NCBI GenBank assembly: GCA_045532145.1
Contig: JAZSFJ010000034.1
Coordinates: 1-22,394 of the forward strand
DNA from: SIG459 sp045532145
GTDB taxonomy: Bacteria; Bacillota; Clostridia; Oscillospirales; Oscillospiraceae
Reading direction: 5' to 3'
DNA length: 22,394 nucleotides
Positions within the stretch are counted from its first letter, which is position 1. The number at the start of each line of letters is the position of its first letter. The notes under the pieces were generated by a model. The model was given only the letters and a program-made list of their open reading frames with translations. It was not told the origin of the DNA and made no database searches. This document shows, one piece after another, positions 14,801 through 21,058 of the stretch. A program made the translations under genes and the position numbers.

Positions 14801-14882
14801 AGGGATCAATCATAAACAGAGTTCCAACAAAGAATGTTTTGTTGAAAACATCCAACACCGAATCAGGAAGATACTTTCCCAT
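11853..14882 (-). CDS. Transhydroxylase-like molybdopterin enzyme with N-terminal SCP2-like domain
   Basis: A 1009-residue bis-MGD Mo enzyme of the DMSO reductase superfamily. From about residue 155 on it tracks pyrogallol-phloroglucinol transhydroxylase large subunit (AthL) and, less closely, resorcinol hydroxylase: GGPLHVYVRDGRIVR, YPMKRVDFDPKGERNPQ, NPDSWEGW, FWSSDPE, GGACRTSHGTEWARAM and GLQTPSGKFEFE. Active-site residues described for AthL (His144, Asp174, Ser175 as Mo ligand, Trp176, Tyr404) appear as H285, D315, S316, W317 and Y545, all shifted by 141. As in AthL, the usual N-terminal 4Fe-4S cysteine set is missing (only C160 is nearby). The first ~140 residues are extra; residues 25-135 look like an SCP2 lipid-binding domain (FFRDGKVIG, GADVEMIF, VDAAKNTALILNGP). 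There is no Tat signal, so it should be cytoplasmic. Substrate unknown. Confidence 0.88.
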   Translation of the reverse strand: MGKYLPDSVLDVFNKTFFVGTLFMIDPLLNTLASLSPAFAKEIKSKNMAVQLKTRDNTKGRVIFFRDGKVIGKDGVHPGADVEMIFENEKIARKVMMGEMLGKTVDFVDAAKNTALILNGPDEKAMWFSSLLLKIFAFDVLYMGNYGETMPNGEKRYVTCTNGGPLHVYVRDGRIVRCVPLELRSEDPDPWSIKAHGREFAPPKRTTVAPYGIAWKSLVYSPDRILYPMKRVDFDPKGERNPQNRGISGYERISWEEAIDMVAKEIIRVRETHGPGSVFWSRGSHHLWGTVGYFTSSAARFFNCIGATGMMMNPDSWEGWAWGAIHHIGSSARRGGLEPYSTVEDCMKNAEMIVFWSSDPESTAGVYGAQDGTIRREWFKKLGLPVVHIDPYCNSTAAFMGGRWIAPKPGTDAAMALAIAHVWLTNGTYDKDFVANKTLGIEEWSKYIMGESDGVAKTPEWQQEITGVEARVVRALAEEWAKRKTYLSCGGIPGFGGACRTSHGTEWARAMTCLAALQGFGKPGSNFGGLQFGTPLDTRFYFPGYADGGFSGDYFGSGAGVTLYNRMRQSPSVNSEYQKIPRLKLPEAIMEGHAEAYMYDNYSVHGQFRKTSYPAPGHEEVKMYYKYGGSYTGTQPDSNRFVKMYQCDKIEFVVNQSIWMEGETRFADVILPACTNFERWDIGEAGHCGGYIDKSFLQNNYRIFHMQHKCIEPLGESKSDFEIFQMIANRLGLWQVFSEGNAEYDWAKRIYDSSDLAKRLSWRKFIKKGYYVLPPLPENARDPLAFNWFYESRKRDVPELAPLPSEYYGRYNEGLQTPSGKFEFECQTLKRFDPNDKDRMPICTYIRPSESVGTELYEKYKLQLISPHSKYSFHTMGDSKDSDINEISEHRMNIDGYNFWVFRMNTDDAAERGLRKGDVIEVYNDRGSVLCGLDTTERLPRGVCHSYEACADFRALGLPGKSPEVNGCINTLTSKEDIIPRAHGLSVNSCLVEVRKWEGKEANPWKKCI

Positions 14883-14924
14883 TGCTCATCCCGTCCTTTC
14901 AAGTTTATATAGTAAATATTTTTT

Positions 14925-15854
14925 TCACATACTTAATGCGTGTATAACCACAGCGATGGTATACAGCGCGTTGACCCTGACGCAGGCGCTGAGAACGCCC
15001 CGCATACTGGCAGGCCGGCGCTCCGGGCTTATGGCTTTTGTGAAAAGCGCTGTTACATAAGGGTCAATCAAAAGTGCAACAATCATCACCGGAATAATAG
15101 GCGCGCCCGAAGGGTACTTAACGCACACAAAGACTGCCGTGCATAGAACCGATGCTATGACTGCAGCCTTGAGAATGATTTGTGATGCGCCTCTGCCCAC
15201 ACAGACAGGCAGGGTTTTTCTGCCTCCCACGCGGTCTTTTTCGATATCCGATGTGTTGTTTACCAGCATGATGCAAGCTATCATTATCACCATTGGCAGG
15301 CAAAGATAGAGAACATCGGGAGAAAAGCGTCCTGCCTGTGCATGATACGCAGCGCAGGTCAAAACGCCGCCCATGGTGCCGCCGGACAGCAGCTCGCCCA
15401 GAGGGAGCCTGGAAAACGAAAACACCGGCATAGTATACAGAACTATCGCAGCAAGGGCGATCCCGCCGTATACCATCATTGCCATTCCGCAGTTGGCAAT
15501 GAGCGCCGTTCCAAAAACCGCAGCTCCCAGGAGGAACAGCATACCCAGAATAAGCGCGGCCTTCGGTGATGAGCATTCAAAAACAAGGGCGGCATCTGTT
15601 GTGTCGGGACAGTTTTCTTCGGTGTCCAGGCCTGAAACGAAATCAACATAGTCATTGAGCGTATTCACGGCGGCCTGAAGGAGGACCGCAGTGCAGAGTG
15701 TGAAAAGCAGCACGGAAGCATTAACAGGAATAGATTCCGCACAGCTCAGCGCAGCACCCAGTAAGACCGGCAGGATGGAGGAAGGCCAGGTGTGGGGCGC
15801 GGCAAGCTGCACGGCAGCCTTGAATGACAGAATTCGTTTTTTTCTTTCCTTCAT
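14925..15854 (-). CDS. UbiA-superfamily prenyltransferase, MenA-like
   Basis: A 309-residue integral membrane prenyltransferase with about eight hydrophobic helices. The first aspartate motif is N67-D68-YV-D71 followed by D77; the second is NNTSDIEKD (199-207) continuing RVGGRKTLPV, close to the MenA pattern NNxRDxxTDxxxGKxTLxV. Such enzymes attach a polyprenyl chain to an aromatic ring, as in menaquinone synthesis. The aromatic acceptor cannot be read from sequence, and no other men gene is in the window. The ATG at 15852-15854 has CGGAG nine bases upstream; a TTG nine bases earlier is less likely. It is the first gene of the long operon, 42 bases before the Mo enzyme gene, and is divergent from the LysR gene. 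Confidence 0.88.
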   Translation of the reverse strand: MKERKKRILSFKAAVQLAAPHTWPSSILPVLLGAALSCAESIPVNASVLLFTLCTAVLLQAAVNTLNDYVDFVSGLDTEENCPDTTDAALVFECSSPKAALILGMLFLLGAAVFGTALIANCGMAMMVYGGIALAAIVLYTMPVFSFSRLPLGELLSGGTMGGVLTCAAYHAQAGRFSPDVLYLCLPMVIMIACIMLVNNTSDIEKDRVGGRKTLPVCVGRGASQIILKAAVIASVLCTAVFVCVKYPSGAPIIPVMIVALLIDPYVTALFTKAISPERRPASMRGVLSACVRVNALYTIAVVIHALSM

Positions 15855-15877
15855 AGTGCACAACTCCGAAAAAGCTC

Positions 15878-15906
15878 TTGTTTTCTGCTCTTATATATAA
15901 TATAAT
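15878..15906 (+). promoter_or_regulatory. Promoter of the LysR gene
   Basis: TTGTTT (15878-15883), 17 bases, then a perfect TATAAT (15901-15906). The same AT-rich block (15889-15908) must also contain the divergent promoter of the long operon, since the two start codons are only about 73-115 bases apart. Confidence 0.65.
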
Positions 15907-15913
15907 CTCTGCG

Positions 15914-15945
15914 TTGATAAAGGTAAAATGAATTATAGTTATCAA
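15914..15945. promoter_or_regulatory. Candidate LysR operator (inverted repeat)
   Basis: TTGATAA (15914-15920) and its reverse complement TTATCAA (15939-15945) are separated by 18 bases, just downstream of the LysR promoter and upstream of the operon promoter. The position suits autorepression plus control of the divergent operon. Only the repeat is seen. Confidence 0.4.
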
Positions 15946-16878
15946 AATCATTCCCGGGGTGAATGGAACGTGAAAGCAGATGTCATTGGCACCAATCTTG
16001 AGCTTTATAAGATTTTTTATATTACCGCAAAAAGCGGTAATATAACCTCCGCTGCGGAAAAACTGTATCTGACACAGCCCAGCGTTACAAAATATATTCA
16101 AAAGCTGGAAAAGCAGCTTTGCTGTGAACTTTTTGTACGCAGCAAGCGAGGCGTCACACTGACCGCAGAAGGAGAACTGCTGATGTCACGCATTGAGCCC
16201 GCCTGGCAGCTTATCGCCTCCGCGGAGCGGGAGATTGCATCCATGCAGAGTCTGGAAACCGGCTCTGTCTCCATAGCCTCCACGGAAATGAGCTTCAAAT
16301 CCTATGTCCTTCCGGCGATGAAGGATTTTATGGAAAAGCATCCCGGAATCACCGTGAAGTTTTCAAATGCGCTTAACGAAAGGATGATCGAGCTTCTGCA
16401 TAACGGAAGTATAGATATCGCCATTTTACATGAACCCTTCAAGGTATATGACTTCATGGATATCCGCGTCATTGACGAGATGAATGAATATGCCGTATGT
16501 GGCCTGCAGTATAAAGAGGCGGTCACAAAAAGACTGTCCCCCCAGGAACTTTGCTCATATCCCTTCATCTCCATGCCTCAGGGTTCCTCCACCATGGAAT
16601 ATCTGTTATCCTATTTTTCTGATTTTGGAATAGAGTTCAAACCGGATATAGAACTGACCACGGTAGAATTGACCGTTCAGGCTGTGGAAAGCGGTCTTGG
16701 CATCGGAATTCTTCCGGAACGCATTGTTCTGCCAAGACTCAATCAGGGCCGCATATTGCAAATCCCCTTGGTGCATCCCCTTCCAAAGAGAAAAGCCTGC
16801 CTGATAACCAACAGCAAAATGCCCCTGAGCATCGCTGCCAAATCCTTCATTGACGACCTGATTTTAAGTATGAAATAA
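15928..16878 (+). CDS. LysR-family transcriptional regulator
   Basis: A 316-residue LysR-type regulator if the ATG at 15928 is used. The winged helix-turn-helix is LELYKIFYITAKSGNITSAAEKLYLTQPSVTKYIQKLEKQLCCELF; the rest is the periplasmic-binding-protein-like effector domain (SVSIASTEMSFKSYVLPAM, SIDIAILHEPF, AVESGLGIGILPERI). LysR proteins usually control the divergent gene in response to a pathway metabolite, so it probably regulates the 13-gene operon starting with the prenyltransferase. A GTG at 15970, about nine bases after a GGGGTGA site, would give a protein starting closer to the usual LysR N-terminus and would free the inverted repeat at 15914-15945 to be an operator. The start is therefore uncertain; the family is not. 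Confidence 0.92.
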   Translation: MNYSYQNHSRGEWNVKADVIGTNLELYKIFYITAKSGNITSAAEKLYLTQPSVTKYIQKLEKQLCCELFVRSKRGVTLTAEGELLMSRIEPAWQLIASAEREIASMQSLETGSVSIASTEMSFKSYVLPAMKDFMEKHPGITVKFSNALNERMIELLHNGSIDIAILHEPFKVYDFMDIRVIDEMNEYAVCGLQYKEAVTKRLSPQELCSYPFISMPQGSSTMEYLLSYFSDFGIEFKPDIELTTVELTVQAVESGLGIGILPERIVLPRLNQGRILQIPLVHPLPKRKACLITNSKMPLSIAAKSFIDDLILSMK

Positions 16879-16883
16879 AAAAA

Positions 16884-16931
16884 CACAGCAGACACCCGTC
16901 TCCAAAGGCGTGGGTGTCTGCTGTGCTTTTT
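16884..16931. terminator. Terminator after the LysR gene, likely bidirectional
   Basis: A 14-bp perfect stem (CACAGCAGACACCC at 16884-16897 with its complement at 16912-16925) is followed by five T on the plus strand and preceded by seven A. It separates the LysR gene from the convergent minus-strand cluster ending at 16988. Confidence 0.9.
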
Positions 16932-16987
16932 GCGCTGAAGTATAAAAACAGCATAACTCAGTCACTTTCCATAATGTTATTGGTTTT

Positions 16988-17263
16988 TCACCGCCGTCGT
17001 TCCACAAACCAGCGGCCTATATAGTTACCGAGGCGCTGCTGGCTGCGCTCAAAAAAGAGAAAGCTGCAGCGGCCACGTATACAGACGGTGTAGCGGTCTC
17101 CGTGGCCTCCGGCCCGCAAAGCTGCCGCCTGACGGATATCCAGCACCGCGTCTATCTCGTACTTTTCCCCGTTTTCCCAGGTTATCTCACGAGGTATCAT
17201 AATGCCGTCATTGCGAAAATCCGCCCTGACGCCCACATAAACCTTGAGAGGATTGCCCTCCAT
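16988..17263 (-). CDS. Small conserved beta-rich protein of unknown function
   Basis: A 91-residue protein starting MEGNPLKVYVGVRADF. The pattern 'KVyV.v.a.f..dG.iiPreI.WenG..YeID.Vld.R.Aa.lraGG.GdRYtv.I.G...fLfFE....GrWFVE' resembles a small conserved protein of Firmicutes that I have seen without known function. Alternating hydrophobic residues suggest an all-beta fold. The ATG at 17261-17263 lies four bases after the stop of the HTH gene; a TTG at 17282-17284 would overlap it. The C-terminus is very basic (VERRR). It is the last gene of a cluster with two DNA-binding proteins, but its role there is unknown. Confidence 0.7.
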   Translation of the reverse strand: MEGNPLKVYVGVRADFRNDGIMIPREITWENGEKYEIDAVLDIRQAAALRAGGHGDRYTVCIRGRCSFLFFERSQQRLGNYIGRWFVERRR

Positions 17264-17267
17264 GGTC

Positions 17268-17468
17268 TCAGCGACCTTCCTCAAAAAACTTGGCCAGCGG
17301 TATGCCCAGTCCCATGCAGATGCGCTCTATGGTGTCCACACCCAGCTGGCCACAGCGCAGCTCCGTGTTCTTGATGGTGGAATAGGGCACGTCGCAGAGC
17401 TTGCTCAGTCCGAAAAGGGAAATATCCCGCTCCGCCGCCAGTTCCTTTACTCTTTCAACGGTATTCAT
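17268..17468 (-). CDS. Small Cro/CI-type helix-turn-helix protein
   Basis: A 66-residue single-domain regulator, MNTVERVKELAAERDISLFGLSKLCDVPYSTIKNTELRCGQLGVDTIERICMGLGIPLAKFFEE, of the XRE family. The recognition helix region is VPYSTIKN. The ATG at 17466-17468 has a GGAGAG site nine bases upstream; the frame extends seven codons further without support. It starts 17 bases after the S24-type repressor stop and is probably co-transcribed with it. Target sites are unknown. Confidence 0.85.
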   Translation of the reverse strand: MNTVERVKELAAERDISLFGLSKLCDVPYSTIKNTELRCGQLGVDTIERICMGLGIPLAKFFEEGR

Positions 17469-17485
17469 CCAAAAAAACTCTCCTT

Positions 17486-18277
17486 TCACAGCACCCGGCC
17501 TATTACCCGGAAGCCTCCGCAGGGGGATACTGCCCGGGGCTCATAGGCCCGGTTATAGGATATCATCACAGGCTGAGGCCGTATCCGGCCATAGCTATCC
17601 GTAAAATCCTCTCTTTCTTCTTCGGCGGGCTGCTGCTCCCCGTAGACCTTCAGGTAGCCCTCTCCGTCATAGACAAAGACCCCCACCTGCCCCACAGCAA
17701 TGCTCTCGCAGCGGCGCACCCAGACTATCTGCCCATCGTGGTACACAGGCTCCATGCTGTCTCCGGAGACCCGGACGCCGAAATCCGCCCCCTCCGGCAC
17801 GGTGGAGACCGGGAAGCTGACAATTTCAAAATCCTCATCATCCAGAAACGCGCCCCGGCCCGCGGACACCGCAATGGAGCTGACGGGCATATCGATATAC
17901 TCTATCACCGCCGCCTTTTGAGGAGCATAGCGCCCGGAGGCCACAAGGTCGCAGCGGTAATCGGCCAGCTTTTTAAGGCCCTCTTCGTTGAGCTCCGGCA
18001 GAGGACGGCTCTTGAAGGCGGAGGCCGTGTCCTCAAGGCCCAGAGCCTCCCCTATGGCCAGAAGCTGATAGGCATTGGGCGCAGAATCCCCCTTCTCCCA
18101 CTTATGGATGGCGCTGGAGCTGACAAACACGCCCCGCGCAGCAAGCTCCTGCCCGAAGGCGGCGAGGCTCAGTCCACGCTCCCTGCGCAGAGAGGCAATG
18201 CGGCGGCCTATGAAGTTCATCTCCCGCTCCGCCTCGGCATTATATCCCACTCCCGGTATCCTGACTATCTTTCCCAT
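17486..18277 (-). CDS. LexA/CI-like repressor with self-cleaving S24 peptidase domain
   Basis: A 263-residue two-domain repressor. An XRE helix-turn-helix covers about residues 22-85 (IGRRIASLRRERGLSLAAF, SSSAIHKWEKGDSAPNAYQL). The C-terminal S24 domain has the catalytic serine in VSGDSMEPVYHDG (Ser174) and the lysine in GYLKVYG (Lys210), forming the Ser-Lys dyad, and an Ala139-Gly140 bond in the place where LexA-type proteins cut themselves. All parts for RecA-stimulated self-cleavage appear present, so it may respond to DNA damage. The ATG at 18275-18277 is preceded by GAGGG; an upstream GTG overlaps the GGAG site and is unlikely. Canonical LexA has a different HTH, so this is a CI-like paralogue, not lexA itself. 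No phage genes accompany it. Confidence 0.88.
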   Translation of the reverse strand: MGKIVRIPGVGYNAEAEREMNFIGRRIASLRRERGLSLAAFGQELAARGVFVSSSAIHKWEKGDSAPNAYQLLAIGEALGLEDTASAFKSRPLPELNEEGLKKLADYRCDLVASGRYAPQKAAVIEYIDMPVSSIAVSAGRGAFLDDEDFEIVSFPVSTVPEGADFGVRVSGDSMEPVYHDGQIVWVRRCESIAVGQVGVFVYDGEGYLKVYGEQQPAEEEREDFTDSYGRIRPQPVMISYNRAYEPRAVSPCGGFRVIGRVL

Positions 18278-18309
18278 AAAGGCCCTCACTCCTTTTTTCC
18301 TATGGGCTT

Positions 18310-18338
18310 ATTATATCTCTCCACAAGGCGCAAGTCAA
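18310..18338 (-). promoter_or_regulatory. Strong sigma-A promoter of the S24 repressor cluster
   Basis: On the minus strand TTGACT (18333-18338), 17 bases, then perfect TATAAT (18310-18315). The repressor ATG follows about 32 bases later. Confidence 0.88.
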
Positions 18339-18340
18339 GG

Positions 18341-18394
18341 TTTTTGCACCATTGTTCCATAAATGCGACATTTTATATACCATTAGTGCAAAAA
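18341..18394. promoter_or_regulatory. Candidate repressor operator pair
   Basis: TTTTTGCAC at 18341-18349 and its exact complement GTGCAAAAA at 18386-18394 flank 36 bases just upstream of the -35 element. Similarity extends further (TTTTTGCACCATTG versus TTTTTGCACTAATG), as expected for two binding sites of one regulator. Binding by the S24 repressor is inference. Confidence 0.45.
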
Positions 18395-18431
18395 CGTGCT
18401 TGCGCATAAGCAGGGCAATATTTTTGATATG

Positions 18432-18460
18432 TTGACTTTTTAACAATTTTGTGCTAGTTT
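18432..18460 (+). promoter_or_regulatory. Promoter of the MarR gene and following operon
   Basis: TTGACT (18432-18437), 17 bases, TAGTTT (18455-18460). The -35 is near consensus and the -10 is weaker. Confidence 0.6.
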
Positions 18461-18464
18461 ATTT

Positions 18465-18478
18465 GTTGATAATTCAAC
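18465..18478. promoter_or_regulatory. Candidate MarR operator
   Basis: GTTGA-TAAT-TCAAC is a compact palindrome of the TTGA...TCAA type often bound by MarR proteins. It sits just after the -10 element, where binding would block transcription of the MarR gene itself. Confidence 0.5.
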
Positions 18479-18503
18479 TTTTTCAAGGAGGCGGGAACAA
18501 GCA

Positions 18504-18944
18504 TTGATACAGAGATTTGAGACCTTCACCGTGCTTATCGCCAAAATAAACCGCAGCATCCGCAGGATAAAGCTGCAGGAAATGGCGGAGCATCAGCTGG
18601 GCAGCGTTCACACCTCATGTCTTTATTACCTTTTCTGCAATAAGGGCCTCACCGCGGCGGAGCTCTGCGAGCACTGTCAGGAGGACAAGGCCACCATATC
18701 CCGGGCCCTGGGCTACCTTGAGGAAAAGGGCTACATCCTCTCACGGGAAAGCGTTGGCAAGCGCTACAAAGCCCCCATAGCTCTCAGCGAAAAGGGCCAC
18801 GCCGCAGGCAGAGAGATAGCCGAAAAGATAGACATGGTGCTGGAAGCCGTGGGCTCCGGTCTCTCCGAGGCGGAGAGAGAGGAATTTTACCGCTGCCTGA
18901 GCATCATCAGCGACGGCCTTGAGAGGGCCGCAAACAAACAGTGA
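18504..18944 (+). CDS. MarR-family transcriptional regulator
   Basis: A 146-residue MarR-type winged helix protein. The pattern LGSVHTSCLYYLFCNKGLTAAELCEHCQEDKATISRALGYLEEKGYILSRESVGKRYKAPIALSEKGHAAGREI covers the DNA-binding helix (KATISRALGYLEEKG), the wing and the start of the C-terminal dimer helix. The start appears to be TTG at 18504-18506, after AAGGAGG at slightly long spacing (12 bases). It lies 40 bases before the flavoenzyme gene and most likely regulates it and the dehydratase genes in response to a small aromatic or acid ligand, as many MarR proteins do. The ligand is not readable from sequence. Confidence 0.92.
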   Translation: MIQRFETFTVLIAKINRSIRRIKLQEMAEHQLGSVHTSCLYYLFCNKGLTAAELCEHCQEDKATISRALGYLEEKGYILSRESVGKRYKAPIALSEKGHAAGREIAEKIDMVLEAVGSGLSEAEREEFYRCLSIISDGLERAANKQ

Positions 18945-18984
18945 AAAAGTAACAATATAAAAATAAAAAGGAGCGAAAATTAGT

Positions 18985-21045
18985 ATGGACGCCAAATACG
19001 ATTCCCTGTTCACACCATGGAAGATTGGCAATGTGGAGATAAAAAACCGCATCGTCATGTGTCCCATGGGCGGCACCTCCCTTTTCGGCTGGTTTGAGCT
19101 CACCGGCTGCCACTTCGACAAGGAAGCCGCAAAGCTCTTTATTGAGCGTGCGCAGAACAACGTGGGTCTCATTATCCCCGGCATTGCCCCCCTCCGCGAC
19201 ACCTTCTGGGGCAAGTGGCTTTGGCAGAACGAAAAGATGTTCGACGATCTCCGTGTCTTTATGGAGGAGATCCACAAGACCGGCGCCAAGCTCTTCATCC
19301 AGCTCACCGCCGGCATGGGCCGCAGCTGGGCCATAACGGAGCTTGTGGCTCCCCTCCACAAAAATAAGTTTACCCGCGCTCTCATAAAGCCCATCATCGA
19401 CACCAATCACGAGCTGGCATGCCCCAGCGAGCAGCCCGCCCGCTGGGCGGAGGATATAATCTGCCCCCAGATGACAAAAGAGCAGATACACGAGATTATC
19501 GAGGCCTTTGCCAAAACCGCAAAGCTCTGCCGGGACGCAGGCGTTGACGGTGTTGAGGTCCACGCGGTTCACGAGGGCTATCTGCTGGACCAGTTCGCCA
19601 TGGAGTTTTACAACAAGCGCGAGGACGAGTACGGCGGCAGCTTTGAAAACCGCTACCGCTTCGCCGCCGAGGTTGTTAAGGCCATAAAGGAAAGCTGCGG
19701 CGCAGACTACCCCGTATCCCTGCGCTACAGCGTGGAGTCCAAGCTCAAGGGCTTCCAGAAGGGTCTTGTCCCCGGAGACTCTGCCCCGGAACTGGGCCGC
19801 ACTATGACTGAATCCGAGAGAGCCGCCAAGTATCTGCAGGACGCCGGCTACGATATGCTCAACGCGGATAACGGCACCTACGACTCCTGGTATTGGGCCC
19901 ATCCCCCCATGTATATGCCCCAGAACTGCAATCTCGATGACGTTGCCCACATAAAGAAGTTTGTGGACATCCCCGTGGTCTGCGCCGGACGCATGGAGCC
20001 CGATGTGGGCGCGAAGGCCGTTGAAGAAGGCCTCATCGACGGCGTGGGCATAGCCCGCCAGTTCCTCACTGACCCCCAGTGGGTCACAAAGCTCATTGAA
20101 GACCGCCTCGAGGACATCAAGCCCTGTATCTGCTGCCACGCCGGCTGCTTCAATTTCTCCAAGAGCAAGGGCCACGCCAACACTCAGGACCTGACGGACA
20201 CCATGGGTCTGGCCCGCTGCGCCCTGAATCCCCAGACCATGCAGAGCAGGAAATACTATGTGAAGCCCGCCAAAAAGGCCAAGAATGTCGCCGTAATCGG
20301 CGGCGGCATAGGCGGCATGGAGGCCGCTCTGCTCCTCTGCAAGAGAGGCCACAAGGTTACTCTCTACGAAAAGTCCGGCGAGCTTGGCGGCGTTTTCATC
20401 GCAGCAGCCGCTCCCTCTTTCAAGGAAAAGGACAAGGACCTTATCGCATGGTACAGACGGGAGATGTCCAAACACCCCATCGAGGTGAAGCTGAATACCC
20501 CCGTCAGCGACATTTCCGCCATTGAGGCTGACGAATACATAATCGCCACCGGCGCCACCCCCAAGCGCATCCCCGTTCCCGGTGCGGAGAAGGCCATCGA
20601 GGCCACAGACTTCCTGCTGGGTAAAAAGGAAGTGGGCGAAAACGTGGTAATCGTGGGCGGCGGCCTCACCGGCTGCGAGATAGCCTACGAGCTCTCCCTG
20701 CAGGGCAAAAAGCCCGCCATCGTGGAGATGATGGACGACCTCATCTGCGGCAAGGGCATCTGCCTTGCCAACACCAGCTTCCTGAGAGACTATTTCGAGG
20801 CCTACAATGTGCCCGTTTATCTGGAAACCGGCCTGAAGGCCATTGGCGAGGGCAGCGTTACCCTCTCCGGCAAGGACGGCGAGAGCTTCGACATTGCCGC
20901 CGACAGTGTGATTCTGTCCGTGGGCTACAAGAGCGCCCCTCTGGCCAAAAAGGCCAGAAATGTCCACATAGTGGGCGACGCCGCCAGCGTTGGCAATCTC
21001 CGCAGCGTTATCTGGGGCGTCTGGGACCAGTGCATGAAGATATAA
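18985..21045 (+). CDS. 2-enoate reductase / BaiCD-family flavin-Fe-S oxidoreductase
   Basis: A 686-residue enzyme of the family including 2-enoate reductase, 2,4-dienoyl-CoA reductase FadH and BaiCD/BaiH. The N-terminal old-yellow-enzyme barrel (about 1-370) binds FMN, with the active-site segment VEVHAVHEGYLLDQF (His193, His196) and KREDEYGGSFENRYRF. A 4Fe-4S site follows: C381, C384, C388, C412, the last in RCALNP. The C-terminal half has FAD- and NAD(P)H-binding motifs GGGIGGMEAAL (439-449) and GGGLTGCEIAYEL. Such enzymes reduce C=C bonds conjugated to a carbonyl or carboxyl group. The ATG follows an AAGGAG site. It precedes the aconitase-X genes by 13 bases, suggesting it reduces an unsaturated acid made by that dehydratase or a related substrate. 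The exact substrate is unknown. Confidence 0.92.
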   Translation: MDAKYDSLFTPWKIGNVEIKNRIVMCPMGGTSLFGWFELTGCHFDKEAAKLFIERAQNNVGLIIPGIAPLRDTFWGKWLWQNEKMFDDLRVFMEEIHKTGAKLFIQLTAGMGRSWAITELVAPLHKNKFTRALIKPIIDTNHELACPSEQPARWAEDIICPQMTKEQIHEIIEAFAKTAKLCRDAGVDGVEVHAVHEGYLLDQFAMEFYNKREDEYGGSFENRYRFAAEVVKAIKESCGADYPVSLRYSVESKLKGFQKGLVPGDSAPELGRTMTESERAAKYLQDAGYDMLNADNGTYDSWYWAHPPMYMPQNCNLDDVAHIKKFVDIPVVCAGRMEPDVGAKAVEEGLIDGVGIARQFLTDPQWVTKLIEDRLEDIKPCICCHAGCFNFSKSKGHANTQDLTDTMGLARCALNPQTMQSRKYYVKPAKKAKNVAVIGGGIGGMEAALLLCKRGHKVTLYEKSGELGGVFIAAAAPSFKEKDKDLIAWYRREMSKHPIEVKLNTPVSDISAIEADEYIIATGATPKRIPVPGAEKAIEATDFLLGKKEVGENVVIVGGGLTGCEIAYELSLQGKKPAIVEMMDDLICGKGICLANTSFLRDYFEAYNVPVYLETGLKAIGEGSVTLSGKDGESFDIAADSVILSVGYKSAPLAKKARNVHIVGDAASVGNLRSVIWGVWDQCMKI

Positions 21046-21058
21046 GGAGGAAGATATA

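Noticed and set aside
11032..14882. Secreted DMSO/arsenate/thiosulfate reductase of the DmsABC type
   Set aside because: There is no Tat signal, no N-terminal Fe-S cysteine set, no membrane anchor subunit, and the sequence follows transhydroxylase rather than respiratory reductases.
17486..18277. Prophage repressor marking an integrated phage
   Set aside because: No integrase, structural, lysis or replication genes and no attachment-site duplication are visible nearby, so a prophage call is not supported.
18985..21045. Bile acid enzyme BaiCD or a steroid reductase
   Set aside because: The family is shared, but no other bai gene is present, and the neighbours (MarR, aconitase X) point to a different substrate. 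A specific name would be a guess.
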